Assembly: GCA_029262055.1 (NCBI GenBank)
Contig: JAJDAD010000054.1
Span: 1-64,000 of the forward strand
Origin: Candidatus Zhuqueibacterota bacterium
GTDB taxonomy: Bacteria > Zhuqueibacterota > Zhuqueibacteria > Oceanimicrobiales > Oceanimicrobiaceae
Reading direction: 5' to 3'
DNA length: 64,000 nt
Part shown: positions 24,790 to 34,200 of the stretch, piece by piece
Position numbering within the stretch: position 1 is the stretch's first letter
Layout of the letters: each line of letters opens with the position of its first letter
Program-made: the position numbers and the translations under genes
The notes under the pieces: generated by a model
Told to the model about the DNA's origin: nothing
The model's input: the letters and a program-made list of their open reading frames with translations, nothing else
Database searches by the model: none

Positions 24790-26211
24790 TCACTGCAAAT
24801 CATGAATATATGCCTCACCCTTCTCAAGCAATTCGTCATGGTCTTCAGGAGGTCTGAGGTCTGCCATAACGTCCATGACATGTTTCCTGAGCAAGTCTAT
24901 TGCTTTAGGAGATGCTTCCGCCTGCCACTTGTCCAGGGAGAACCCCGGCCAAATCTGACTGTGCTGATCATGCATCTCACGATAAAGGGCGAGGGTCTGT
25001 TCGGACATGAGAAAATTCCCGCCCGGCCCGACTGAGTCGATCTCAGCCAGTCCCACAGCGGCATGGTCCAGGGTGAATCCACGCGAGAAAAGCCGTACCT
25101 GCCGGATGATCTCATCGGAATAGACCACCGTTGCCGGGGAGAACGCCAGTGAGTCGAAGTTACCACCCACGAAGGGCGCCAATCCCACCTTGCCAAGACA
25201 GCTCGTTAGATGGTTCATCCACAAAGTTCCGCTGGCCAACAGGTCAGGTCCCCAGCCGGTACCGCTACCCGAGGTTCCGCAGTGGGGGATTCCATAATGA
25301 GCCATCATCTCGGCGCACGCCAGGTTCAATAACATCGTTTGCGGGGCGTAGGCGGAAATCATGCTCTTCATTTCAAAAACAGATGGCAGGCTGCCCAATA
25401 TCACCGGCGTTCCTTCTTTGACGAGCTGCGAAAACACCAGGCCGGCCAAAAGTTCCGCGTTTAGCATAACCAGGGTGCCGCCGGGCGTAATAGGTGCAGT
25501 TGCTCCCGACATACCATAACTCGAATAGATAAGCGGCAGCCCCTGCTCGATAGTCAAGATCATTTTGTCCGAAGTATCTTCATTCAGAGCAAGAGGCGTT
25601 ACCGGATTAAAGTAAGGAATGACAAAAGGATGGTCCGCCAGATCGCCGTGCAGGTGTTGCAGGAGTTTCAGGGCATGTTTAAATTGGGTCGTGCTGGAAA
25701 TCAGCAGGACCAGCGGTTTTGTTGTGTTTGCCACCATTTCCAGCGCTGCGTAAACTTCGGCTTGTTCACTGGAAATATCTTGAATGACTCCGGGAGTTGA
25801 GACTATCTCGAAGTTCATCAGAGTCTCGGCCAGTCGGGTGGAGATTTTCATATGCTCCCGGCTAAAAGGCGAAACCTCATCCGTTTGGGGGTCCTGGTAC
25901 CAGAGGTTTGTAACGCCTATGCCGAAAATTGTTTCCGTGTCTTTCGAGTCCAGGCAAAATGCGGAATCGCCGGTACGGTTGAATACCTCGATTGATGAAG
26001 GCGCTGACTTTAAAGCCTGTTCCACCAGGTCGGCTGGAATGCGAACTCTGTCTCCGTCCTGAGAACCTCCAATAGCTCCGGAGAAAATATCTCTCGCCCG
26101 CTCTGAATCAACGCGAATTCCTGTGGTTGCAAGCAAACTAAGTGAGTAGGCGTGAACCTGCTCTATCTGGTCTAGCGTCATGAGGGTAATTCGAGCTTGC
26201 GCGTTGTTCAT
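24790..26211 (-). CDS. MttB-superfamily (trimethylamine methyltransferase-like) corrinoid methyltransferase
   Basis: About 473 residues from the ATG at 26211, preceded by GAGGTG; the longer frame to 26304 lacks a ribosome site. The TIM-barrel MttB fold is recognisable from YSSYGMSGATAPITPGG, then AELLAGLVFSQL, and GTSGSGTGWGPDLLASG. No in-frame amber codon is present, so it belongs to the non-pyrrolysine branch, in which known members demethylate quaternary amines such as glycine betaine, proline betaine, carnitine or gamma-butyrobetaine. The substrate here is unknown. The operon order is methyltransferase, reactivation-like protein, corrinoid protein. No separate methylcorrinoid:tetrahydrofolate methyltransferase is visible. 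Confidence 0.85.
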   Translation of the reverse strand: MNNAQARITLMTLDQIEQVHAYSLSLLATTGIRVDSERARDIFSGAIGGSQDGDRVRIPADLVEQALKSAPSSIEVFNRTGDSAFCLDSKDTETIFGIGVTNLWYQDPQTDEVSPFSREHMKISTRLAETLMNFEIVSTPGVIQDISSEQAEVYAALEMVANTTKPLVLLISSTTQFKHALKLLQHLHGDLADHPFVIPYFNPVTPLALNEDTSDKMILTIEQGLPLIYSSYGMSGATAPITPGGTLVMLNAELLAGLVFSQLVKEGTPVILGSLPSVFEMKSMISAYAPQTMLLNLACAEMMAHYGIPHCGTSGSGTGWGPDLLASGTLWMNHLTSCLGKVGLAPFVGGNFDSLAFSPATVVYSDEIIRQVRLFSRGFTLDHAAVGLAEIDSVGPGGNFLMSEQTLALYREMHDQHSQIWPGFSLDKWQAEASPKAIDLLRKHVMDVMADLRPPEDHDELLEKGEAYIHDLQ

Positions 26212-26368
26212 TGATTGCACCTCATTCGTTGGCATTGAAAGCATTGCTCCGGTCGTCAAGAAGCTAACGCCAAAATCGGCTGACTTTTTTGGGTTCCGCT
26301 GCATTTGAATGCTATACTTTGTTTTGAGGATGGTTCCGGACCGACGCTATTTTGACTACTTGGTGATG

Positions 26369-26448
26369 GACCGAAAACTCGCTCATTTCTGTCATTCCGG
26401 TGATCTCAACGCCATGCCCGGAAATGACAGCTAAGTCCGTTTTCGGTC
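26369..26448. repeat. Nested palindromic element upstream of the mttB-like operon
   Basis: The outer arms GACCGAAAAC (26369-26378) and GTTTTCGGTC (26439-26448) are perfect complements. The inner arms CTGTCATTCCGG (26389-26400) and CCGGAAATGACAG (26418-26430) pair with one bulge. The whole 80-base unit can form a long cruciform or RNA hairpin. It lies between the formamidase-like gene and the mttB-like gene, both on the minus strand. It may be a REP/MITE-type element, a terminator without T-run, or a leader structure. Confidence 0.55.
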
Positions 26449-26453
26449 TGGCA

Positions 26454-27425
26454 CTACTCAGGCAAATATTTCTTCGGAAACTTGGCGACCACCGTGTATT
26501 GCGGGTCCACTATGTTGGCGACCGTGGATTGCGCGACCTGGGCCAGCACCTGGTAGGCCTCCCAACGGTCGAAATCATAGTCCTCTTCCAGCCACTCGAT
26601 CAGCTCCACATGCGCCAGCCGAAACGCGTCGATCAGGGGGCGCGCACTGCCGGCGACCATGATGAACTCGTCGTCCTCAATTCGAGGCCAATCAATGGGT
26701 TTGTTTTTGATTAAATCGAATTGCAGAATGACATCCATTGTGGCTTCCAGCCCTGTGCCGGCGATTTCTCCCTCTCCCTGTAGCGCGTGGCCGTCACCAA
26801 AATAGAAATACGCCCCTTCATGAAAAATTGGAAGGTAGACGGTGGCGCCTTCACGGATCTCCGGAGCATCCATGTTGCCGCCAAAGTCTCCGGGCCAGAG
26901 TCCGGGGAAAGATTCTTCGCCTTTGGGTGCGACTGCTACGCGTCCGAGCAAAGGTTGCAGCGGAACTTCGATTTTTCCCAAGCGGCTTCTCGGCAGATCA
27001 AGCAATGCCGTGTTTTTTTCGTGATCCAACCGCCAGAGAAAACGTTCCGTGGGGATGTCCGGGTTCAGCAGTCTCAGTCTTGAATCAGCAGCCAGTCCAC
27101 CGAATCCGGGTCGAATCCGGGCCGGGCCATAAGGCCCGTTTGGCTGCAGTTTGATGATTTTGACGACCAGTTGATCTTCCGGCGTTGCTCCCTCAATGTA
27201 GATTGGCCCTACTTCTCCGGGCCAGTCTCCCCCTTCTTTGGTGTGGTATCCACCCTCGAGTGTCTCGCTCACCAGAACCGCCCCCGGCTTGAGCCGCAAT
27301 ACCGGCTCACGGACTTTGAAAGCCTGGTATCCGAGGGTAGGAGTAAACCGGGTTGTATCCTGGCCGGCAACCGACCCGCAAATAAGAAAAATACTGCTTA
27401 CACACAGCGCAAGTTTGAGTGCCAT
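26454..27425 (-). CDS. Acetamidase/formamidase family protein, probably exported
   Basis: A 323-residue member of the FmdA/AmdA family, which hydrolyses formamide or small amides to ammonia. Family segments seen are GGDWPGEVGPIYIEGATPED, FPGLWPGDFGGNMD, and FYFGDGHALQGEGEIAGT with the conserved acidic and His residues. An N-terminal hydrophobic stretch ending SVAGQ suggests a signal peptide, unusual for the cytosolic founding members but common in relatives from environmental bacteria. GAGGC precedes the ATG. It lies upstream of the mttB-like operon on the same strand, with the palindromic element between. A link in amine or amide use is possible but not shown. Confidence 0.85.
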   Translation of the reverse strand: MALKLALCVSSIFLICGSVAGQDTTRFTPTLGYQAFKVREPVLRLKPGAVLVSETLEGGYHTKEGGDWPGEVGPIYIEGATPEDQLVVKIIKLQPNGPYGPARIRPGFGGLAADSRLRLLNPDIPTERFLWRLDHEKNTALLDLPRSRLGKIEVPLQPLLGRVAVAPKGEESFPGLWPGDFGGNMDAPEIREGATVYLPIFHEGAYFYFGDGHALQGEGEIAGTGLEATMDVILQFDLIKNKPIDWPRIEDDEFIMVAGSARPLIDAFRLAHVELIEWLEEDYDFDRWEAYQVLAQVAQSTVANIVDPQYTVVAKFPKKYLPE

Positions 27426-27909
27426 TTTGCCTCATCGGTTATGTTAAGTGAATTAGACTAGTCCAATCAAAGGTAAAGTAGGTTCAAGATCAAGAGATTC
27501 ATTGCTTGCTCAGGCGCAATAGTGTGATTTGGACTGGCGCCGCTGAATTGCAGCAATCTTGCCAGGAGTACCCACCTTTGAAGTCACACAATAGTGGGAG
27601 CGTCCCGGTGTGTCGGCGAGATAGACACAGGCTGAAAACTGTGCCACGCAGTTTGTTCTGGCCATCCGTCGTCGAGACTTGAAAAGTGTACCGTGCGTTC
27701 AGTGTCATGCCCGGAGTCTTACCCGCTTAAATCATGCGGGCACAAGTTTGATCGGGCATGCAGAAAAGAGGTAGATGGCCCCTGCTGAAAACAAGGAGGG
27801 ATGACATTCGGACTTGATGTACTATTACTAAATTGCTTCAGATTCGCTGTCGTAAAATCTCGACCGGACGCTCATGATCTGAAATTCTGAACCTTCGTTC
27901 CGGTCTCTT
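27426..27909. other. Intergenic region, no recognised gene
   Basis: About 480 bases between the formamidase-like gene and the toxin gene. A 69-codon minus-strand frame (27499-27708) has no recognisable family or ribosome site. CCCGC and GCGGG around 27720-27742 make a short weak hairpin. No RNA gene was recognised. Confidence 0.35.
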
Positions 27910-27937
27910 TTGGCTTGGATTGTATTGCTTATATAAT
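27910..27937 (+). promoter_or_regulatory. Promoter of the brnT-brnA operon
   Basis: TTGGCT (27910-27915), a 16-base spacer and TATAAT (27932-27937) stand just before the toxin gene. The predicted start of transcription falls only about 6 bases before the ATG at 27950, so the message may be nearly leaderless. The -10 box lies in the palindrome TATAATTATA (27932-27941), a plausible site for autorepression by the antitoxin. Confidence 0.55.
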
Positions 27938-27949
27938 TATATTACATTT

Positions 27950-28240
27950 ATGAATAGCCTACGCTTTGAATGGGACGAGGACAAGAATCGTGCTAACGAA
28001 AGAAAGCATAAAGTCTCTTTTGATGAAGCTAAGACAGTCTTTTATGACGAAAACGCTCGTTTGATTCCAGACCCAGATCATTCCGAAAAAGAAGAACGGT
28101 TTATCATTATGGGATTGTCCAGTTATCTGCGTGTGTTGGTTGTCGTACATTGCTTTAGAGAAAATGATGGAATTATCCGAATTATTTCAGCACGAAAAGC
28201 AACACGCAATGAACAAGAATATCATAATAGGAGAAAGTGA
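27950..28240 (+). CDS. brnT: BrnT-family type II toxin (ribonuclease)
   Basis: A 96-residue RelE-like toxin. The family start LRFEWDEDKNRANERKHKVSF is followed by DEAKTVFYDE, the ERFIIMGLSS strand, RVLVVVHCF, and the typical end IRIISARKATRNEQEYHN. The longer frame from 27920 adds residues that overlap the promoter and is rejected. No Shine-Dalgarno site is seen, consistent with a near-leaderless message. It is followed after one base by the antitoxin. BrnT degrades mRNA during stress and is neutralised by BrnA. Confidence 0.92.
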   Translation: MNSLRFEWDEDKNRANERKHKVSFDEAKTVFYDENARLIPDPDHSEKEERFIIMGLSSYLRVLVVVHCFRENDGIIRIISARKATRNEQEYHNRRK

Positions 28241-28241
28241 A

Positions 28242-28490
28242 ATGCGTAAAGAATACGATTTTTCGAAATCAATAAATAATCCATATGCAAAGAAACTCAA
28301 AACACAAATTACAATCCGCTTAGATAGCGAGACTATTGCTTATTTTAAAAAACTCGCCGAAGAAACTGATATTCCGTATCAGAAGCTCATTAACCTCTTT
28401 CTGCGAGACTGCGCACAGAATAAGTCAAGACCGTCAATTAAGTGGTCGAACCTTCCTCCTGAACAAACTCCACGCTCACAGGGGCTTTAG
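28242..28490 (+). CDS. brnA: BrnA-like antitoxin with CopG/ribbon-helix-helix domain
   Basis: An 82-residue protein. The KSINNPYAKKLKTQITIRLD start and the following helix ETIAYFKKLAEET, then PYQKLINLFLRDCA, match BrnA antitoxins, which bind BrnT and, through a ribbon-helix-helix dimer, the operon promoter. AGGAG (28229-28233) inside the end of brnT serves the ATG at 28242. Longer upstream frames are shadows of the toxin. Confidence 0.88.
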   Translation: MRKEYDFSKSINNPYAKKLKTQITIRLDSETIAYFKKLAEETDIPYQKLINLFLRDCAQNKSRPSIKWSNLPPEQTPRSQGL

Positions 28491-28526
28491 GCCGCCGTTT
28501 CCAATGACCATCGAATCCCGTGTAGA

Positions 28527-29135
28527 TCAATGCGCAGGGGATATCACTCTCCTCCTGAAGCAGAATATGGCCGCGACCTGAAGTTGATCATGTTTTTTCT
28601 TGAAATCGGCCGGCAGTGGTGGCAAGGGTGCTGCGAATTCGACTGCCAGTAGACTCGTTTCTGCCAATAACGGATGCCCTTCGTATGAAACAAGCTTCAA
28701 GTCAGCGAGCTCACCGCCAGGCAAGATTGTGAATTGCCGCAATGACTTGCCCTCGATTGCTCCCAGTCTGGTGAACTTTCTTGGTGGGTATATTTCCGAT
28801 CTGATTTTCTTTGATAGAGTGGCAAGATAGGGTTCATAATCCCAATCATAGGAGTCTAAAATGACCACTCCAGCGTTGGAACAGTCTCCGACCTTGGGGA
28901 AGTCATCGATGCGCTTGTTGGCTTCGCTGAGCAAGGGATGTTCAGACTCCAGCACTTTTAGATCGCGGCCAATTGGCCTCAGTGTCACCCCACTCTTCGT
29001 AATAACAGGCGCCCACCGCGGCTGCTTCTTTGCTCGGGTTTTTTCTCCCGCCTGGCTATGCAACCCACATGAGCAGCATGCGAGTATCGTGAATGTAAGT
29101 GCAATCCGGGTTGCTGCATTGCTTTTCACAGCCAT
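28527..29135 (-). CDS. Secreted or lipid-anchored TonB C-terminal-like protein
   Basis: About 202 residues. The ATG at 29135 directly follows AGGAGG; the longer frame to 29198 reads through a repeat and is rejected. The N-terminus (RIALTFTILACCSCG) looks like a lipoprotein or ordinary signal peptide. Residues about 95-195 resemble the TonB C-terminal domain: YLATLSKKIRSEIYPPRK, the FTILPGGELADLKLV strand, and LLAETSLLAVEFAAPLPPLP. There is no N-terminal TonB membrane anchor or long Pro-rich linker, so it is not a standard energy transducer. Its role is unknown. Confidence 0.6.
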   Translation of the reverse strand: MAVKSNAATRIALTFTILACCSCGLHSQAGEKTRAKKQPRWAPVITKSGVTLRPIGRDLKVLESEHPLLSEANKRIDDFPKVGDCSNAGVVILDSYDWDYEPYLATLSKKIRSEIYPPRKFTRLGAIEGKSLRQFTILPGGELADLKLVSYEGHPLLAETSLLAVEFAAPLPPLPADFKKKHDQLQVAAIFCFRRRVISPAH

Positions 29136-29157
29136 CGCCTCCTGGTACCCACGGTCA

Positions 29158-29179
29158 GGCACAGGCTTCAGCCTGTGCC
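29158..29179. repeat. REP-like palindrome GGCACAGGCT/AGCCTGTGCC
   Basis: A 10-bp perfect inverted repeat with a 2-base centre (GGCACAGGCT TC AGCCTGTGCC). Short palindromes of this kind are often dispersed repeats. It sits just upstream of the TonB-C-like gene on the minus strand and could also affect the transcript leader. Only this copy was noticed here. Confidence 0.45.
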
Positions 29180-29230
29180 ACCCAATTTTCTTTCTCATGT
29201 GCTGGCCACCCGTCCGCCCATCCGTTGACT

Positions 29231-30232
29231 TCAGAACGCAGGTACTATCTTAACACTATCAGGCAAAATCTCTCTTAACATCTCAAAAGTATTGCCCTGC
29301 CCCGAATCATCGCATCCAAGGCGTCTGAGCTGAGTTAGTCGACCTAGAGTCGCAAGATTCTCTATCTGACCGACAGAGAGAGATAGCTTTTCAAGGTTGG
29401 CCAGCTGTAGCAAGTTGCGATCAATCCCGTTCACATTAATTCGTACGATATCAAGTTCCCTCAGACGAGTCAAGCCCCAAACAGTCTCAGGGATATAGTT
29501 AACCTTGATTCCGTGTAAGTCTAATATCTGTAAATTCCTGAGCTTGTCGAATTTGTCTGGTAGTTCGGGATTTTTGAAATACACTGAGTGGAGGCTCAAC
29601 TCCTCGAGGTTCTCAAGTTCGAAGATTACTTTCGGGAAGTCGTTAAAGTGGTTCAGGCCTAGTCGTAGTTTGCGTAGCTTCTGGCACTTTGCGAGTTCTT
29701 TCGGTAGTGCCTGCAGATAATTGATGCTTAGATCAAGTTCCTCAAGATTTGTGAGTTCTCCTACAAGTGGTGGCAGTTCAGTGAACCCACATTCATATAG
29801 GTCAAGGGTCCTAAGAGCCTTGAGGTGGGAAAATTCTTGCGGAAGAGAGGAAACGCTGCTCCAAGACAAGTTCAAGTGCTGAAGATTCGTTAGTAGGCCT
29901 ATCTCTCCAGGAATATTCTTCAGCGGGCTGCCTCCCAAATGATGGTACTCATCCAAATTGCAGAAAACGGCCAATTCCTGCACTTTTCTGAGTTGTCCTA
30001 TTGTCTTTGGTAAGACGAAACCCAATTTCTCAGCCTGCAATGCCAGTCGATAGACGGTATCCGGCTCCGCCAAGGCATCGGAGAGTGTCTTGAATACTCT
30101 CTGTCTCGCCAGGGATTCACTATCCAGCGGCTCTTTGGCATCGAGTCTCTGACCATTCCGGTTTGAGTAGTCACAGCCGATGAGTACAAGCAGCGAAAGT
30201 AGGTATGGAAGCGCCAGTATTATTTGCAGCAT
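29231..30232 (-). CDS. Leucine-rich-repeat lipoprotein
   Basis: A 333-residue protein. The signal peptide ends in the lipobox LVLIGC (Cys at about residue 20), so it is probably lipid-anchored in the envelope. Residues about 90-320 contain roughly ten leucine-rich repeats of the LxxLxxLxLxxNxLxxLP type (for example LTNLEELDLSINYLQALP). LRR proteins act in protein binding; no enzymatic domain is visible. Its start overlaps the end of the preceding lipoprotein gene by 13 bases, so the two are probably co-transcribed. Confidence 0.8.
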   Translation of the reverse strand: MLQIILALPYLLSLLVLIGCDYSNRNGQRLDAKEPLDSESLARQRVFKTLSDALAEPDTVYRLALQAEKLGFVLPKTIGQLRKVQELAVFCNLDEYHHLGGSPLKNIPGEIGLLTNLQHLNLSWSSVSSLPQEFSHLKALRTLDLYECGFTELPPLVGELTNLEELDLSINYLQALPKELAKCQKLRKLRLGLNHFNDFPKVIFELENLEELSLHSVYFKNPELPDKFDKLRNLQILDLHGIKVNYIPETVWGLTRLRELDIVRINVNGIDRNLLQLANLEKLSLSVGQIENLATLGRLTQLRRLGCDDSGQGNTFEMLREILPDSVKIVPAF

Positions 30233-30984
30233 CCTGGATATGTCCCTATGAATTTAATGGGTAATTTGTATTTCTCGAACTTTACCAAATGATTGGGTTG
30301 TATTTCTGCATCACAGGATTCAAAAATATGCTCGAAGTTATACTCAACGGTGACAAAAATTGTATCTTGTGCGATGTGAATTGATTTTACTGAACGTCTT
30401 TTCTGACTACAACCCGATGCAATAGGTCCCCAAAACACACCTACTACTACAGAATCTTCGAAACCAATACCGGGAGGAGGACATGGCGTTCCTTCTATAG
30501 TCGTACAATTGACATGTTCATACCAGAAAGAGTCCCATTCGTCAAGAACCTGAAACACTTTCGTTTGTGCAGTAAACACATCCAGGGTTGCATGTGCATT
30601 CCTGTCTAAATCTTCAAATACTAAAGTGTCAAAACCCAAAACGCTGAATTGGATTTCAGCCTGATCTTCACCACCATTTGCATCAGACACTCTACAAATC
30701 AGAGGATAAGATGCGCTTTCGGAAGGTGCAATCCACTTGATTGTTGAACCTTTGCCAAAAATGGAACTGTCAATTGAAGTCCACTCATAAACTATTTCAT
30801 CACCGTCCAGGTCAAGTGCTGAGCATTCTACCCTGGTTGTGTCAAGTACTCTCAAAACATAGTTTTCAGCCCTCAAGGATAGAATCGTCGGTTCGCTATT
30901 TGCTCTTACAATATCTTCATCTGAACATGAATAGACTAACAGGCTCAATAGTGTGCTCGAGAAGCACCAAAAAACTAACTGCAT
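30220..30984 (-). CDS. Lipoprotein with PKD/Ig-like domain, function unknown
   Basis: About 254 residues from the ATG at 30984. This start gives a clean signal peptide with lipobox LLVYSC; the longer frame to 31164 adds unrelated residues. Residues about 30-130 look like a PKD or Ig-like fold (CSALDLDGDEIVYEWTSID, PLICRVSDANGGED). A second half with several Cys (CTTIEGTPCPPP, GCSQKRR, ESCDAE) may form disulfides. No family was recognised for that half. No good ribosome site is visible. It is translationally coupled to the LRR lipoprotein downstream. Confidence 0.55.
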   Translation of the reverse strand: MQLVFWCFSSTLLSLLVYSCSDEDIVRANSEPTILSLRAENYVLRVLDTTRVECSALDLDGDEIVYEWTSIDSSIFGKGSTIKWIAPSESASYPLICRVSDANGGEDQAEIQFSVLGFDTLVFEDLDRNAHATLDVFTAQTKVFQVLDEWDSFWYEHVNCTTIEGTPCPPPGIGFEDSVVVGVFWGPIASGCSQKRRSVKSIHIAQDTIFVTVEYNFEHIFESCDAEIQPNHLVKFEKYKLPIKFIGTYPGCCK

Positions 30985-31220
30985 GCTACTCGGGAAAAAG
31001 GAGTATGAGGATCTGGCATAACACACCAGCAGCGACCACGCACGCGAAATAGACCGAATAAGCCCTTCCACGGACCCAAACAGACTGAAGGGCGGAGGAG
31101 CATGGCGTTCGATTAAGTGAAGGAGAGCTTCGATTTGCAGGTCCTCTTTCGTCAACACAACCAATGCGAACAGGAAGCAATTCTAAGATAAGCGGCCCCG
31201 GTGTGGGAAGCAATGAAAAA

Positions 31221-34200
31221 TCACCGCAGCACCGCAAACTTGCCGGTTGTACTTTTCCCGTCTGCCTTAACGTGAAAAATGTAAATGCCCGAAGCGACCA
31301 TTGCGCCCATTCGGTCACGCAGGTTCCAGTCTACGCCACCATTGCCGTCGGTTTCGCGCAGGGTGCGCAGCAGTCTGCCCGAAGCATCCAGAATACGTAC
31401 AACCGCAGCAACCGGCAATCCCGCGATGGTGACGAAGTCGCGTCCCGTGTCTGCTCGAAACGGGTTGGGATAAGCAAAAACATGGTCGAGATCCTGGCTG
31501 GCAAAGACCAGCGCCATTGTGTCACCATTGCCGAACCGGATGGGAATGCCGTCGCGACTTTTGACATTCCTGACCCGGACAAGGTACTCGATTCCAAACG
31601 GGCCGATGGGAGTGCGCGCATCGATGGTCAGGAACACCAGCCTGCCATCTGCAGGCGACGGCTCCGCCAGGGTTACGGCGGCTCGCGGTTCGATTTCATA
31701 GTTGCTTGTTGTGGCGGCGCTAGCAGCGTCCATGGCCTGGCTGAATTCCAGTCGTAACTTATTCGCAGCGATCAGTTGCACGGAGACGAGGTAAGGCTCG
31801 GCAAGGACTTCCTGCACCATGAACTCTGCTGAGTTGTTGCCGATGTCCAGCGGCGTGCCCCGCAAATCGGTAACATTGCTCACCAGCACTTCATGCCTGC
31901 CCGGAGGGAGCTTCTCCGGCATTGTGAGGGTAGCTTTCCGGCCCGCCTGATGCACGATTGCCGAGACCGGCGCGACACCGGATATTTTGTAGTTGTTTTG
32001 GTCGGCAACCGAACTTGCCATTTCTGCACTAAACTCGATTTCGATTTGGCCGCCGTTTACCGCATGCGCTTGCTTGACGAACGGTTTGGGTCCGGGAGTG
32101 ACACGCCTGGTCTCGGTCGGGCGGCTAGCGCTCGGCGACAGGGATGGGTCGAGAGCCGTGACTGAATAAAAGTAGGTGCTGTCAGCGACGACGCTGCTGT
32201 CGAGAAAAGTGAAGGTTCGTACCTGGGCAAGCGGGGACATCTTGTCCGGTAAAGTGCCTCTCGCCACTGAGAAACCGCCGGGAGCGCCGGGGTGCAGCCA
32301 CGCCAGGCGTACCAGGTTGGTATCCAGCGGAACCGCGCTAAAACCGGTTGGGGTCAATGGCCCGGAGAAATCGGACAGGACCCGGCGGCTCTGCACGCGG
32401 ATACCTGAATTCACGTAGAATTCATTCTTCCCGTCCTGGTCGAAATCGACTACCAGCGTGGCATTGCTGCGTGCCGGCATACTGTGCCAGACGGTCTGAT
32501 ACTCGCCTGCGCTCTCGTCAAAATCCACGATGTAAAAATCCGGAAACAGGTTGAGTAAAACCTCCGGCGTGCCGTCATTGTCGACGTCACCCGAAGAAAC
32601 GCCGCTGTCAAAATTGGCCGGTGAGGCGACACCGAAGAAGGCCTGCTCCCAGACCGGGACGTATGAATTGTCAGCACTGCGTTTGAAAATCCGATAAAGC
32701 CAGCGCTGGCTATCGAAGGTACTCTCGTTGTTCAAATCCTGACCCGTGTGACAGCCGACGACGAATTCCGGCAGACCGTCGCCGTCGTAATCTCCCTGCG
32801 ACAGGTAGTCGATGGTGTCCATCAGCGGCATGCGCGTCGACCAGGTCTGTTGAACTCGATCGTCAGCAACTGATTCGTAAATGTAGACGTCACCGTCGCT
32901 GTCTCCCAGCAGGACTTCAAGCAGACTGTCGCCGTCAAAATCCGCCACCGCCGCACGCGGCACGCCGGTTGAGTTTTGTCCGTCAGTCGGATTTGGCAGA
33001 GACGCGACTTCCGCATAAGAGTTGTCGCCGGTGTTTTCCAGCAGGATAAACAGGTCGTCGCGGCGTGCGAGGATTTCTACTTTCTGGTCGCGGTCCAGGT
33101 CGGTGAACCTGGCGGCCCATAGTTCCGTTTCCTGCCAGGCAATCTGTTCGGGGATTTGACCCGGCGCAGCCGCTTCAAATATGAAACTCCGTCCGCCGCG
33201 CCCGGCAAGTATTTCCTGCAGGCCGTCGCCGTCGGAGTCGCCGGCGTCTCTCGGGATGAAAACGCTATCGGTGGCCGCCAGTTCAATAAAACTGGCAGCC
33301 GAGTATTCCAGGATCTTCATGGCGGTGAAATTGAAACGGCTGTCGTATTCATTGATGATAACTTCCCGCAAGCCATTGTTGTTGAGGTCCGTGGTTTTCT
33401 CAAGCAAAAACGCCGGCGCAAAATTCACGACCAGGTCCTGGATCGGAATGCCCCCGACCGGCGCCTGGCTCAAGTCAGCGCTGAAGAAATCGCCATCATT
33501 GTCGTTTGTGGCAAGCAGGCCAGCCCGGTTCCGGGCTTCGAGGTAGTACTGCAATCGTCCGGTAAACAGGCCCTGGGTAAAATTGAAGCGGTGCGTCTTG
33601 GTGTTGAACCGAAGCGGTGTTCTCTGGAAGTCAGTATCGCCGCCCTCGGGCCGGAAAAGGATGCTCGCATCAGTGATATCGTCGGTATCGAATTCAACCA
33701 GAAAGCTTTGCTTGTCGCCATCCAGCGTGGGGATTTGGCGAACGTCGAGAAATTCCGGTGGCGAGCGATCCACAAAGAACTGTAGCTTGTCTTCAATGGT
33801 GCTATTGTCGGAATTACGAACCACCAGGTGCAAAACATAGACGCCGTCAGCAAAATTGTCGACATTGAGATCGAACAAGTGTTGGTCGATGACCTGGCGT
33901 TTCTTCCCAGTCACCAGTTCCACCAATTCGTCCGTCTCGCTGCTCCCGATCAAGAGAGAATAGCTCTGCAGGAATGTGCCGGCAGCAGTCCCGAATATTG
34001 AAATGGGACCGTCGGCAAAACCGCTGTCCAGCTCAGGCCCGGTTATCTGAGCGAAAGAGAAGTAGGGCGATTGCAGGGCCTTTTCGGCGTTTATCCTGCC
34101 GGCGGAAAAAAGGTCATCCCAACCCGCCGGGCCCAGATCGTCCGTCGATGATACCAGCAATCCTTTTACCGCGTCCGGAGACAGCTCCGGCGTTCTGGAC

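Noticed and set aside
24789-24881. Longer N-terminus for the corrinoid-reactivation-like protein
   Set aside because: It reads back through the end of the mttB-like gene in another frame; the ATG one base after that stop is a better start.
24790-26211. Pyrrolysine-containing MttB
   Set aside because: The frame is continuous without an in-frame TAG, so it is a non-pyrrolysine family member.
26212-26453. Cobalamin riboswitch before the corrinoid operon
   Set aside because: No B12-box-like sequence was recognised; the region holds nested palindromes of a different kind.
33156-33785. 209-codon plus-strand frame opposite the subtilase
   Set aside because: It is antisense to FG-GAP repeats of a clear 1399-residue protein; its length reflects codon bias of the real gene.
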